Source of the DNA: Aradus depressus
Taxonomy: Eukaryota; Arthropoda; Insecta; Hemiptera; Aradidae
Direction: 5' to 3'
Length of the DNA: 64,000 nucleotides
NCBI GenBank assembly: GCA_963662175.1
Contig: OY759224.1
Coordinates: forward strand, 21,151,489 to 21,215,488
The position numbers and the translations under genes are program-made. How positions within the stretch are numbered: position 1 is the first letter of the stretch; every line of letters starts with the position of its first letter. Of the stretch, positions 21,201 to 34,600 are shown one piece after another. A model generated the notes under the pieces. The model saw only the letters and a program-made list of their open reading frames with translations, was not told the origin of the DNA and searched no databases.

Positions 21201-22253
21201 AAGGGGAACTCAACTCAAAAATCCTAATAACTGCCAAAGTAATGAGTGTATCGACACAAAATTTAATATGAGGATTCAGATGTCCCTATTGACTTTTAGT
21301 CAAAACGGTTGATTGGTTTTGAAGGGTGAGCGAGAATGTAAATACATTGCTCAAAAATACTTTATTTTGTAGAAAAGTGCATGTGACAATAAATGATATT
21401 CGGCGAAATTAGACAAAGAGGGAGTCCGCAGGTCTCTCGCCTAAAGCCTATTGTACTGTCGCGAAAAAAAACAAAAAAAACTACTTTTCACAATTTTTCG
21501 CGAGGTTTCGATTTCTCATTATTAGTGAGACTCGAGTACTACACCGATCACTCTTTTAACCAGGTTTTCGCAGATAACATACGAAATATGAGATAACATA
21601 AATTAAAAAAAAAAAACTTGTTTAATTTTTATATTCTCTAATTTAGCATACATTTCAAAAAACACTTTTGAACTTTATTATTGATAAAAGAGATTTTCGA
21701 AATTATGCACCAAAAATAGAATAATGAATAATGTAACATGAGTTAAGAAATGACGGAGAGAAAGAAAATTACGATTTTCGCTACAACCAACCTATAATAC
21801 GTTTTTAGGAGGCTGTAGATTTGCTGTGAGAAAATATTTTGTGATTGGCTAACTGCTGGTGAATTATTTTGAGGCAGGGATTTTTTCACCTTATTCGGCT
21901 AGACCCTTCGTTTATTGAAATTTTTAAAGAATAAAAAAGTAAAAATCAACTTTTTTTAATGGAAAATAACCAGTTTTTGTATACAGTGTCTTTTTTGGTG
22001 TTTCAAGAATTTAATTAGCCTTTTAAATAACGAAATACGCAACATTTCAGTTCCCTGAAACTATTTGTACATGCATCTTTCGCGGGTTAATTATTTGTGG
22101 GTTTAAGCATATTTTTCATAATAAAGGAAACTGTCCAACTAGATCTCGACAAAGTTTTACTCATATCGGTCAAGTTTAATCGAAATTATACAACTTAAAA
22201 GGGTGATGAAGCAGTAGTACACAATGTATATTTTTCGAGTGGGGGGAAGGACA

Positions 22254-22325
22254 GACATCCTAGCTCAGTGGATAGAGGCTGGTCTACCTTTCTGAAAACC
22301 TCTTCAAATCCAAAGTACACCCAAT
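22254..22325 (+). repeat. tRNA-like sequence, possible second SINE head
   Basis: cctagctcagtggatagag resembles an A box and cttcaaatccaaag a B box, about the right distance apart. Base pairing of the acceptor and anticodon arms is poor, so this is not a functional tRNA gene. It differs from the main SINE family. Confidence 0.4.
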
Positions 22326-22678
22326 TAATTATACTGAAATTTGTTTATATACAATTATATACGCAAAAAGTTGCGACTTTCCTAAGCAACGTCGGCTACC
22401 ACTGCTAGTAGCCAATATTTGCACATATGTGTAGAGTAATGGCTAGACACCAAAATTCATGAATTTAGGTGAAACAGTGTCCGCATCACGCAATCAGAAT
22501 GCATTTTTTTTTTTTTTTAAATCCCCCCTCCCTTTCTCTATAATAGTTAAATAAATTCCATTACTATAAATCGCAATTAGAAATCAGAAAAGTAGTCATT
22601 CTCAGACGACGCCGGTTACCTCAACTAGTAGCCAATATTTCAGGACATGTAAGTCAAGCTGAATTCAGTTTATTCTGT

Positions 22679-22703
22679 CCCCCCCCCCCCCCCCCCCCCC
22701 CCC
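22679..22703 (+). repeat. Poly-C tract (25 C)
   Basis: An uninterrupted run of C in an otherwise AT-rich region, ending in tcgtg. A G-run at 30331-30350 is the only comparable tract in the window. Confidence 0.95.
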
Positions 22704-25512
22704 TCGTGTTATATTTCAGTAATGATTATTATAGTATTCTCATGCTGTCGAGAAAGAGCCATAGCAACAAATTAAACATTCTTTTTTCTATTTTACTCGA
22801 AACGACTCGAAATTTAGAAAGCGAGATTTGATTTGGGGTGTACAACTATGTATGTTATAAAAGAAAAATGTAATGGATAAATAGCGGAATTGGCCCACAA
22901 AAGTATACAGTCATTAGGTATGTATGTACAATTGATATTATTGTTAATTACACAAGGAACAAAGAAAAAAAATATATATAATATATATATGAAAAAAAGA
23001 AAAACATGATTTTTTTAAAAATTAATTTAATTAAGGAACAAATAATTATAATACACAACTAAAAGTAGATAAAAGTTGCTAAGAGCGCTAAAATTTGTGA
23101 AGGCACAATAAATTCTTGAGTGAGTAAATTCCTCCAAAAAGCACCTCTTTATGAAACATGAGAATTAAGGATAGTATTTTTATTTATTTTTTATAACCCT
23201 TATGAATCACGTTTTTATAATAACAAAAAAAAATATTAAGGTGAGATCTAGGCTCTTTTATTATTTTTCTATTTTTTCTGCGAGGAAAAAAAATAAATAA
23301 AAATAAAGATTAACTAAATCTACTTAAAATATGGCACATAAACATGTTGAAAATAAATGAAAATTTAATAAAAAATTATTATTATTAAAAAAAAAAAAAA
23401 AAAAATGGAACTTCTGAACACAGTAACATTTTGTAAAAGCATATTTTTAAAACACGAAAAAAGAAAAAAAAAGTAACGCCTAACAAACAGCATGTATGTG
23501 GTTAAAAAAAAAAGAAATTTAATCGCATTTAATTTGTTCAACGTCTTAAGAAAAGGGTTGAATTTAAGAAAATCATTTTTCTGCAAATAATTCGATTTTT
23601 TACGACAATTTTATGCAACAATAATTGAAAAACCAAAAATACCAGACATCAAGATATGAACATAATTGTGGGAGTAGCACTGACTGTGACTCTATTATCT
23701 GTTCGATGAAAGATCGTTTGCTAGGTGAATTCTTGATGGGTGGAGATGAAGCGTGGCATTCTTTTGTCAGTTCCAAAAAACATTGGACATTTCAATATTA
23801 TAGGGAAACAAATCAAAGCACTTCTGGTTTAGTGAAAAAAAAAAAAAAAAGTTTAGAGTGAACTTCACTGATCTACCTGAGGGAACAAGTTTCATCTACA
23901 TATGTTTTGTATGAGGTCTATCACTTTTTTTTTTTTTTTTTAATGACGCAATTCTTATTTACTGCATTCTATTGTCATGAAAATAAAAAAAAAATAATAA
24001 AAAAGAACATAGCACCACTAAGATTTATATAAAAATTTATTTTAAACACTTTATTAATATACTTAAATTGTAAAGATCAGATTCGTTGAATTTAATTTTT
24101 TTTTAATGGTTAAGATCAAAATAACATTTAATGTTATCTATACATATATTTAAAAATATATACACATAGAGTGTTGCAATTTCATAGGATCAGCAGATTT
24201 TGTGGAGAATATCTGAGTTACAATAATATTTGAGATGAATGTCTCCTTAATCTATGGCCAAGGAATCTAAAATTCACCAACATTTATCTTCAAGTATCAG
24301 ACATGCGGAATGAGATCAACCCTTTTTAATTATTATTTTAAAAAATTATATTTTATTTTACTAATTATTCTAAAAAATGAAAAATTATATTTGATCGAGA
24401 ACGATCCGTTGGATACTGGCTGAGATATAAAACGTAAAAGCTTGACAAATAAATCAACATTTTTCACATCAATATTATTTTATTTCAGTTTTCTTTTTAC
24501 CATAAATTCTGATTTTGAAATCGAATATCTCCTCGAGTTTTTAAAAGATTAATCTAGAGTGTCCAATAGATTGTTCTCGTTCAAAACAATTTTTTCATTT
24601 TAAAATATTTAGTTTTAGAATTTACTTGACATAAGAAAGTTGACTTGAAAAAAAAAGTTTGATAATACATTTAAATTCCAATGGCAAAATGTAAGGATAC
24701 ATTCATTAAAAAATTTTCAGAGAAAACCCCCTCAATTCTATACAATTAGGGCACCCTGCACAAAAGAAAAATTAATGCGATTCAATTTCAAGAGACATTT
24801 GTTATCCCTAGTTATGGAGACAAATAAAGTGATGAATAGTGTCGTTTTGTTATTGTTAATTTATATTTTATTTTCGTTAATCACATGCATTAGTTCTAAC
24901 GAGACCAAAAGATGTATTCTTTGCGTTGAGTGTTTAATTAAAAATAAAAAATAACGAAAACTATGGAAAATGCAAAATTATTTATTTAAAAACTCAACAC
25001 CAGTAATATTTTTCCAGATTCTACAGATCAGGGTTTGTCAACTATGGTGCGGCCCAAAAAGGGAACTGCAAAAAAAAACTTCTATAAGAAAAACTAACAA
25101 ATCAAAGAAAAACAAAATGGAATATCGATTCTGGAGGATAATAAACATTAGTCTGGATAAAAATGAATGGGACATTATTTATGAAATATGTTAACTTATT
25201 CATTATGTCGTATTTGCTTTTGGCAAAAGCCCTGCGCTTGAAAAACCTTAAGTTTTGCCTTAAGTTCAGAAAAGTCGGCAATCCCTGCCCTTTAAACAAA
25301 AAAAATTATTGAAAATACAATTTTAAAAAATAAGAAAAATAAAGATTGCTCACCAATTTATTCGTGCCTATTATGATTTTGGCTAAAAAAAAAATGAAAT
25401 CTAATAAAAAAATAATATAAAATTAATTAAGAGAGTACAATTAGAGTTGTGTTATTTTGGAGAAGATGCTCAAGACAAGAGTGAGCGGGCAAGAGGGAGG
25501 GGGAGGGGGAGG

Positions 25513-25633
25513 CTAAGGTTTGAACTTGACCAGAGGGATGTTCTTCGTTGATAGACACTTATCGCAGACCCACTCTGCGTACACCTCTGCGGTGAGCAGT
25601 TGGTAGGCGGCCTCCGTCAGTCCCGTACACACT
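25513..25633 (-). CDS. pygo: pygopus exon 5 (end of PHD finger and stop)
   Basis: The acceptor tttattTCAG precedes 25633. The exon completes the Arg codon split by the intron and encodes VCTGLTEAAYQLLTAEVY, then EWVCDKCLSTKNIPLVKFKP and TAG at 25515-25513. The last two zinc-binding cysteines (C-D-K-C) and the preceding Cys of FHRVC complete the C4HC3 set. This is one of the most conserved parts of pygopus across animals. Confidence 0.93.
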
Positions 25634-28600
25634 CTGAAATAAACAATAAAATAATATAAAAATTAAATAAATAAACATTTAAGTTTTCGTTGACCCTCCA
25701 AAACCAATCGATCTTTTGTGATCAATGTTGGATCGATATATTCATTACGGCAATTATTAGCGTTTTTGAGGCTTACACCCTTCTTCTAATACCTACCGTT
25801 CTTTCTGTGTCTTTCGCGAAAAATTATTGGTGCTTAATAAGGGGGTTTGAATTTGAATACAAAATTTCATGTCGATACATTCATTACATAGACAGTTCTG
25901 GGGGCTTTTGACTTGATCAACCCCCTTCGGCCGATTCCTCGGAAAATTAATAGGTTCTCCTTACGAGGGTTTAATTTAAATATAAAATTGTGCGTCGAAA
26001 AATCCATTACAATGGCAGTTATAATCCCCCCTCCCCTTTCGCTGAAATACAATATCGACCTTGTAAGGTTCTGGATACACATAACATTTTGTGTCGATAA
26101 ATTCATTCTATATGTAAAAATCCAAGGTTAAGTTTGTGTTGCATTGAACTGTTCCAATGGTTCTTTTCAAAGAATCGGTGTTTTGTAACCCTTAGTTACC
26201 ACATCCTATTATAGATTTTTGCGTGTTTTGTCCGAAGTCGGTTTCTTATGTTTATTTTTAATTTTTTTAAATTTTATTTATACATTTTAGGTTATCAGTG
26301 GTTAGGCTATTTGGTGGTGCCTTAATTAATATTTAAGTAATCCAGCCTGGGACACAGACCTTGTCGATAATGTTATACACTCTATATCACTCCAGGATAA
26401 AAAACCTATAATATACGATATAAACCTTGTATAACGCCGTCGGATATAACGACGTACCGTCTGTAACGACGAAATCTCGAGAAAATGTTTGGTTCGCCAT
26501 TACAAATTACAGTAAAATATCCCTTACTAGCAGTAATACCCGGCGTTGCCCGGGGAACTTTGACTTTTCTCCCAATATCTCCTATAAGGCTATTCAGTTC
26601 CTCGACAGTACATTCATGATGTTATAATTTTCAATTATTCATACGGAATAAGGCTTATAGTCCTTCAACTGTAGTAACGCTAGCTTTGGAGCTAAAACTA
26701 ATTTATTCAAAAAGATTTCTCATTAATCGTTGCAATGGTTTTCGAGTTACAAAGATTGCGTGAGTGGATGCTGGGATGGACCAGGGGTTGATTAAAAAAT
26801 AGACCTTAATCTTCCGGTAGATAAAACTTATCTATTCAAAAAGATTCCTCATTAATCATTGCAGTGGTTTTTGAGTTACAAAGATTGCGTGGGTGGATGC
26901 TGGGATGGACCAGATATTGAGGTACTAATACGCCTATAACCTTCTCCAGACGATGACGAACAAATTAAAAAAAAAATTAATCAAATCCATCAAGCCGTTC
27001 GTGAGTTATAGCGGTACAACGCACAGACATTTTCAGCTTTATATATATGATTACGACAGTGGTTATAACGACGACATCGGCTGTAGTAACGCTCGTTTAG
27101 ACAACTTGGAGAATTAAAAGTTTTTCTATAACGACGGAATGTAAAGAAAACATTAAGTTAGAGACAATTGGATACATAATTGTTTCGAGATATATGCATT
27201 TAGTTCATAGAATCATAAAAGACGTGGTGGTTTTTTTTAAAACTTTATTTTGAATTATCCTCAATTGTTTGTTTTTTCTAAAACTGTCAACATGAAAGTA
27301 AAATAAAATTTTTGACCATCTAAGAAAAAGCGAGCATCATTTGGCGGCTGGAAGAGGGTGAGTCAAATTCTACTTTATCAAAAAATTACTTGTTTCCCTC
27401 TTAACAATTTATACCGTGTGGGCCAATAAAAAAAAAAAAATAATAATAAAAAGTTATGAGGAGGAATCTTTTTCTGCAAAGAAGATTCGGAAGACCCAAC
27501 ATACTGGTTTAGACAATGCTTTGCTGCAATGGTTTAAGGCTCATCAAAAGAAAAATGTTCCTATTAACGGACCTTTATTTTTTTGTTTTTTACTTATTAA
27601 CTTTTTTCCAACTCTTTAATGTAAATAAGTGCTATTTTTTAAATAAATATAATGTGTTGTTTATAGTGATTCAGTTTTTTAAACCTTTATTTCACTGTTG
27701 TTTTGATCTTTCATTTGTTATTGATGCGATTGGGAGGAAAAAAATGTGATTATAACGACCGGGTTTCCTATCCCATTGGAGGTCGTTATGGACGATTTTG
27801 ACTTGATTTTATTTATTTATTATTTGTTGACTTTTGATTTTTAGAGTTTGACAATATGGCGGCTAGTACCCAAGACACCTGGGAGTTTACGACAAAACAA
27901 ATGACGTATGACACATTAAAATCGGTCAAACCGTTTAGGCTCTCTAGAATAATAACAAACGTACAAAATTGTGTAAAACAATAGCCTCCATTTGCGTTCC
28001 GCAATCGTATAATAAAACCATAAAGTAAACATGATATTTACCTGTGAAACCAGAAGTTACATCCTGATTCGCAAAGTATGGCTTGATCGTTGTCATGAAC
28101 CTCTTTATGGCACACGCCACATGGGTAGATGGGGGGCGCATTGGGATTCTGAGGGTTAAATACCATTGGCTGATCCACGGGGTATATCTGAAACATAAGA
28201 CAATATCACACCTTGACACTCCTCCAATCACTTACTGCTTCTTATAATCCATGCATCATAAACTCCAACACTTATAAAACATGAATGAAAAAATAATGAT
28301 AACATTAAAGGAATGGCTGCTAATCATCATTGAGGTTAATGTTAGTTAGTTATTATGACTCATGCCCGGGCTTTTAACTATGAGGTCATATCGCCTACCA
28401 CCAGAGCGCTCTTTCGTCACTCTGGTAGACATGAGCCCGACTCTACTAAGGGATCCTAAATTTTGCCTACCCTTAATTTTCGGGGGTATTTAAGGAGTAC
28501 CTGACATCGTACAGACTCGGGATCATATAAAATTTCATGTCGATGTATTTATTCTATCGTGTTCACAGTCACAAACACACAACCTGATTTTTTTATTTTT

Positions 28601-31600
28601 GGAATCAGGAGTTTGGAAAACAAAATTCTTCGGAAAACTCGATATCGAATTTCTGATCGATTATATAAGTTCCCCTATACTTCTATAACTGAGGAAGTAA
28701 AAGAAAAATATTAATTAAAAAAACTCAAAACCTATTTTTTCCATTGACAGAAAAATAATACCCATTCTTAGAAAATGTGAATGAATTGAGACGGCATACT
28801 TATTTCATTTGTCCCACAATTCAGATATAATACAATGAATTATTGAAGAAAAGATTTTAAATAGAAAAAATATCATATACCTTATATTATTGTGCGACCA
28901 AATTAGTTCATTGAAAATAATAAAAAGTATATCAAAAAAACAATATGCCGAATCATTCACAATCAAATGAATAAAAAAATCGATTGTTTAAGTATGACAC
29001 AGAACAATAGAATTAATAATCAGACTAGAGTATTTATTAGCATTAAAAATTTCCATATTAGTGCTTCTCTATAGATTAAGAAAATGTAGACGGCGCTTTA
29101 CAGCTTGAATGTAGCTTGTGATAGTTGATTGGTGAGTATTTTTTTTGTTTGTTTTTTTATTCTATTTGCAATCTATATACAATACATAAGCAAATAGGTG
29201 GTCAAAAACAAAAATATAACGTCACTTGATGGGAGAAGCCAGCCAGCGCTGACACTCCCTCGAAAGTTAATTGTGATTATCCACTATCCTCCGAGAGAAG
29301 ATCGCGAGGCCACCTCCTGCTCAAGCGGCGGGGAAGATTGTCAGGAGTGAGTGCATTAAATTCAAATATTATAGAATTAGTTATATTGACTCATGCCCGG
29401 GCTTTAACTACGAGGTCATCATATCGCCTACTACCAGAGCGCTCTTTCGTCAATCTGGTGGGTATGAGCCCGACTCTACTGTGGGAGTTCTAAATCTTGC
29501 CTATCCTAAATTTTTATTCACCCAGTTTGAAGCCTTTGTCCGTGTGTGTGTGTGTGTGTCTGACTGTGCCAACGTAGTCCCAAGACGGCTGAACCGATTT
29601 AAAAGCGGTTTTTTTGTTTCAAAAGCTGGTATTTGCGAGATGGTTCTTAGCCATGTTTGTTGGAAGTCGGGTCTTTCTGTGTATATATGTGTGCGTCGGG
29701 GACCACTGTTATCTATATCCATATATGAGAAACTTACTTTACATATAGGTACATATTTAATTTTATGCATTATGTTACTCCTAGTAAGTATGAGAGTTGT
29801 TCATTTCAGAGGTTCCCAACGTACTTATGATTTTTCTTCGAACAATGATGATATTTGTAGTAAAACAAATACTACGTAGTACCTACCTACCTATCTAAAA
29901 ACTATTAATCCACGGTCCAAAAATAAATTAACAGAAAAACCCCAGTGTTTCGAGACAGTGAATAGTTAGCTATTATGACTCATGCCCGGGCTTTAACTAC
30001 GAGGTCATATCGCCTACTATCAGAGCGCTTTTTCGTCACTCTTGTGGACCTGAGTGGTGGTTTCTCGGGACAGACTTAAGCCTGCATATACCTCAGATAT
30101 AGGCACGCCAGGTCTTTAAAAGCATGAGCAACTCATTCAACCACAAAGAACCCAGCAACTGCCACAACAGTCTCAGCAGCTGCAGCAAAAGCCACATCAA
30201 CCGCCTGACAGCCCAAAACCCCGCAAAACGGTACGTTTTGCGAACCCCCTCGTTACAAAGACGTCGTCCGGCAGACCTGTTCGACTTCCCAGCCGTTTTT
30301 GGTAATCGTTGACAATAAGAGGGAGGGGGAGGGGGGGGGGGGGGGGGGGGTCGAATGCGGAGTGATCGATAGTTGATTTTTCAATGATAGACCAGCTTGT
30401 AGAGGGGTTATTTGTGTTGCGTTATTCTTGTGTGTTCTGTGTGTATTCACCTATGCCAGGGGTCTTTAACGAGTACCTGACATCGTACAGACTCGGAACC
30501 AACATGCTTAACTTTATTTTACCTCCCAGATAAAATAATCAGGGCCTCGGCCGGGTTTCGAACCAATATTATAGGATTAATAATTATTAGCTAAATCGAG
30601 GGTAAAAGTAATTATAGCCGGGTAAGAAGGAAGATTCGCGTAGATTTGACATCACTTTCTATGTAACTTTAAATATTAGCTTTCAAAAGTTTACTTTCGG
30701 GGGAAGAAATAAGGCAAATGTTCTAAGACAAACGTTTTTCTCGATTATACATAACTCCACTTTTATCGCACTTACCACTATATCATAGAGATTATACTAA
30801 AAATAGGTCATAGCACCCCGTCCTTCGGATGGAACGTTAAGCGATGGTCCCGAGCCTGTGTGATATCAGGTACTCATTAAAGACATCTATCCTAGGTGAA
30901 TAAAAATTTAGTGTAGGCAAAATTTAGGATATTGTAGAGTCGGGTTCGCTCATGTCCACCAGAATGACGAAAGAGCGCTCTGGTAGTAGGCGATATGACC
31001 TAGTAGTTAAAGCCCGGGCATGAGTTGTAATATCTATTACATTTTTCTCAACATTTAGAGCAGTTAACATTCCTGTTTGAACAATGTTAAGCCTGTCGAT
31101 GTAGGAAAAAAAAGTGCACTCTCACATTGTTTTTAACTTCTCCAGCTTTTCAATGGAATTTCATTATTTCCGACTTCCAGATTTCAAATATGAAAAAAAA
31201 ATATGTCTGTCTGTCCATGGACACGATAACTATCGATAGAATGAATATATCGACACGAAATTTTATAAGTGATTTCAGAACCCTTTAACGATGACACCTA
31301 TTGATTGTCAGCCAAAACCACCAAAAAGAAGGGGAAATTAGGAAAGAGGCTTAACACAAAAACTCTAAAAACTGCGGTAGGAATGAATTTCACGTTAAAT
31401 AATTTAGTATGAGGATTTAGGACCCCTAAGTCAACTATTGAATATTAGCGCAAACGGTCAACTGGTTTTGAAGGGGGAGCGAAAAGGTAATTGATTAATT
31501 CGTTCTGAGGAAGTACATTGCCGGTGATTCACCGACGACTTGTTTTTTTTGCTATGTTATTTAAATACTGATTTATCTTTTTCTCATATTACACTCTTTA

Positions 31601-34600
31601 TTATGTGTTTTCTGGGAAAGAAAACGATGAAGTTTAAGACAGAAAAAAAGGTTAATGCAAATTAATATTATTTGGAATATTTATATGTTAAATGTTAAAC
31701 CCTTTGAATCAATCCGAAATTGTTGTACGCTGTGGAGTACCTATTTTATCAAATATCTCCCAAAACAAACCGATCAAGGCGCTGGATATCTTAGCACGAA
31801 ATCCGGGGAAGAGGTACAGGTAAGTAGCGATAGGGTAGATCAGATCATCGATACTTTCTGTTTCTAATTCGTATTAATTTTATTCTTTTTGCGCTTGGGT
31901 ATTGGCAGTCGAGCTGTGGATAGGGCCTCTTGGATGACTAGGCCATCTGCTCGGTTGATGGACTCAGACTGATCCCTACTCGACAGGAGTTCTACTTGGC
32001 TCGCCCCCACCCGCACCTGGTCGAGGGGACTTTTTCATCCTAATTTGCCCAAATGTGGGTTCTGTCACAATTTATTAATATTAAATTAATATTTTAGCTC
32101 GAAACACGTATTAGAAAGAAGATAGAATACCTTTCCCGCTGAGACAGGGAGTGGTTTAGGTGGTGGATATCCATGTGGTGGATGCTGCAGCTGCATGGGG
32201 TGGTGCTGGGGATGGTGTTGGGGGTGGTGTTGAGGGTGATGCTGCTGCTGGTGATGTTGTTGGTGGTGCTGGATGGGATGGTGTAGGGGTTGCTGGTGAT
32301 GTTGCTGGTGGTGTCCTGGTGGAGGGTGGTGGTTCACCATGGTCCCGCCACCACCCCCACCTCCCTGCTGTTGCCTCATTGGTCCATTGCTGGTCACCAC
32401 GCCCCCACCACTCACTTTACACATATCACTGGGCATGCTGCACTGCTGCTGCTGCTGCTGATGGTGGTGCTGAACACTATTGGGGAGGGGGCCGCCCCCA
32501 TTGTTCATACACATGGGGCTGCTGAGTGGCCTCATGTCCATGGAGGACATGGGGCTGGACAAGGAGGGAGGAGGACAGCCCCCCATAGAGGGTCCGTTCC
32601 CGAGGGGGGAACCCATTGGGGAGACACAGTTCATGGGGCCACCCCCCATCATGGGAGAGCTCTTCCTTGAGTTGGCCATACAGTCCATGTTAAGAAGAGG
32701 GCTGCCAACTGTGGGACTCCTGTGGGGCATTGGGCTTCCCGGACCCCCGCCCCCACCACACATCATGCCAGGTCCCCCACATAGAGGGCTCCGGTGCGGA
32801 CTTGCCCCATGACACATCCCCATGGGGCTCATGGGAGGACCACAGTTCATGGGGGAGGACATGCCCCCCGAGCTCATCAGCATGGGAGGCCCGCAACTCA
32901 TGTGCCGTGTGTGCGTCTGTTGGGAGGGCGGCGTGTCGTCGAACGGATTCGATGCCACTATCGTATCTCCATAGCCTGCAAACAAAACAATACAAATCAT
33001 CACATTGGAATCACAAGGTTGAATTTACTATAATTGAAATTGAAAAAAAAATGCTGGTCCTTTTTCCGAAACTTATCAAGTGGTAGCCGGAAAAATAGGA
33101 ATACAAATTTCTAACTGAACTGAAAAGTTAATCGAAGTAGGAAGAGAGTGTTCTACCTGCATCCGAATTCTGTCTGCAATGAAGTAATAGTTTGTTTTGT
33201 CATGTTTTCCAAATATCATCTGCATTATACTTTTAAAAACTGCATATTTGGAAGAATATTTATAGTTCTTAATACTTATTTGTACAGCAAATACGGTAGA
33301 TTATATCCGTATAATCCTCTCTTTGTCTATTCATTGAGCGAACAACACCGGAATCAAATTTATCTATAGTTAACAAAACCATCTTCATTTTGTGATACTC
33401 TAGTGAGTGGCAACAAAAGTAAATAGTGTAATTAATCCTATAGTTATGATAATTACAGCAGAACTAGTAGCTCGAGCAATGGCTTGAGTGGAAGATGGAC
33501 TTGGCACAAGCAGACCAGGATCAGGTCCACCGAGCATGATAACCCAACAGACGACCGATTTAACAGTACACAAACTCTCCGGAATCCAGTCTGCTTCTGA
33601 GAGGCCTCAAAAACTACATAACACCGAAACATGTCATCAGTTTAAGAGGGAACATCAGGATTGAACAGAGAATGAAAGGGAGAACGTGCAGATGAGTCTC
33701 GTTTCTCTTTTCATACGCCAGACGGTCGTTCGAGTTTGGAGGTCAGGGGAGCGCTACGTACAGAGCAACATTTGGGGGAGAGAGGCGAAGACAAAGCTCC
33801 ATCTTTTCCAAGGGGCATAGAACACTAAATGCTCATTAGATTACTGATATATTAAGAGCATGTTGTGGTGCTTTACGCTTATAATTGGAGGAAATGTTAT
33901 TCTTATGGATGACAATGCAAGACTATAACATAGTTTTCAGCAGGAAGCCCTGATCTCAACCCTATCGAACAGCTTTGGGATGAGCTTGTCAGGCGTATAA
34001 GACAGAGAACCCTTCTCAAAGATTACATCAGTTGAACTGTATTAGTGGGAAACTGGGAGAAAATACCACAAGAAAATGTAACTTAATAAAGAGCCCACCA
34101 AGAAGGAATCTAAAAATTCAGAAGAAAGTTTTTTTAACAATGATTATATACGACTGAGATAAATGTGAAAAATAATTTCAAAATTTTATAGAATTTCCAA
34201 CACCCTAGCAGTAAAATTTCTAAGGAAATATTAAAAAGGGTGAAACAAATAAAAACATGAATGATACTTATATCTAAAACCAATATTTTATGAATCTGCT
34301 TACAAGCTCAATAACTTGTCTAAAGTAATTTTCCGAATAAACATGAGATTAACTTCACTCAACATGCATTATTTTATAACGCAGTAAAACATACAAGAGT
34401 TTAAGACAATTATAACAAATTTAACCCAGGAGAAATTCAAAAAATTCCCAATCAATAACCTGTTGGAGGGAGGGGGTAATATCTTTCAAATACTTAATAG
34501 GCTACATTTTTATTTTTATTTTGTAAACATGTAAATACTGAACAACTAACAGTGGACAGAGTTATGGAATCCTTACTCTGGCCCTTTCTCAGGCTAGCCC

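Larger units (their letters stand above)
21311..25350. other. AT-rich intergenic DNA downstream of pygopus
   Basis: Low-complexity A- and T-runs dominate. A segment near 22380-22660 contains two similar blocks (tagtagccaatattt) about 220 bp apart. A possible pygopus polyadenylation hexamer (AATAAA, minus strand) lies at 25357-25362. Nothing else was recognised. Confidence 0.35.
26400..27800. mobile_element. Degenerate Tigger-like element with a nested insertion
   Basis: Left-end sequence cctgtataacgcc-like and repeated ataacgacg motifs (26430-26470, 27055-27090) match, inverted, the right-end gattataacgaccgggtttcc ... ggtcgttatggacg near 27750-27800. A transposase N-terminal fragment lies at 27440-27580. 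A different repeat (about 26510-27050) splits the left part. Exact termini are not certain. Confidence 0.5.

Noticed and set aside
32160..33086. Long plus-strand open frames across 32.1-33.1 kb
   Set aside because: They are shadows of the GC-rich, repetitive pygopus exon 3 on the minus strand, which has matching splice sites and family motifs.
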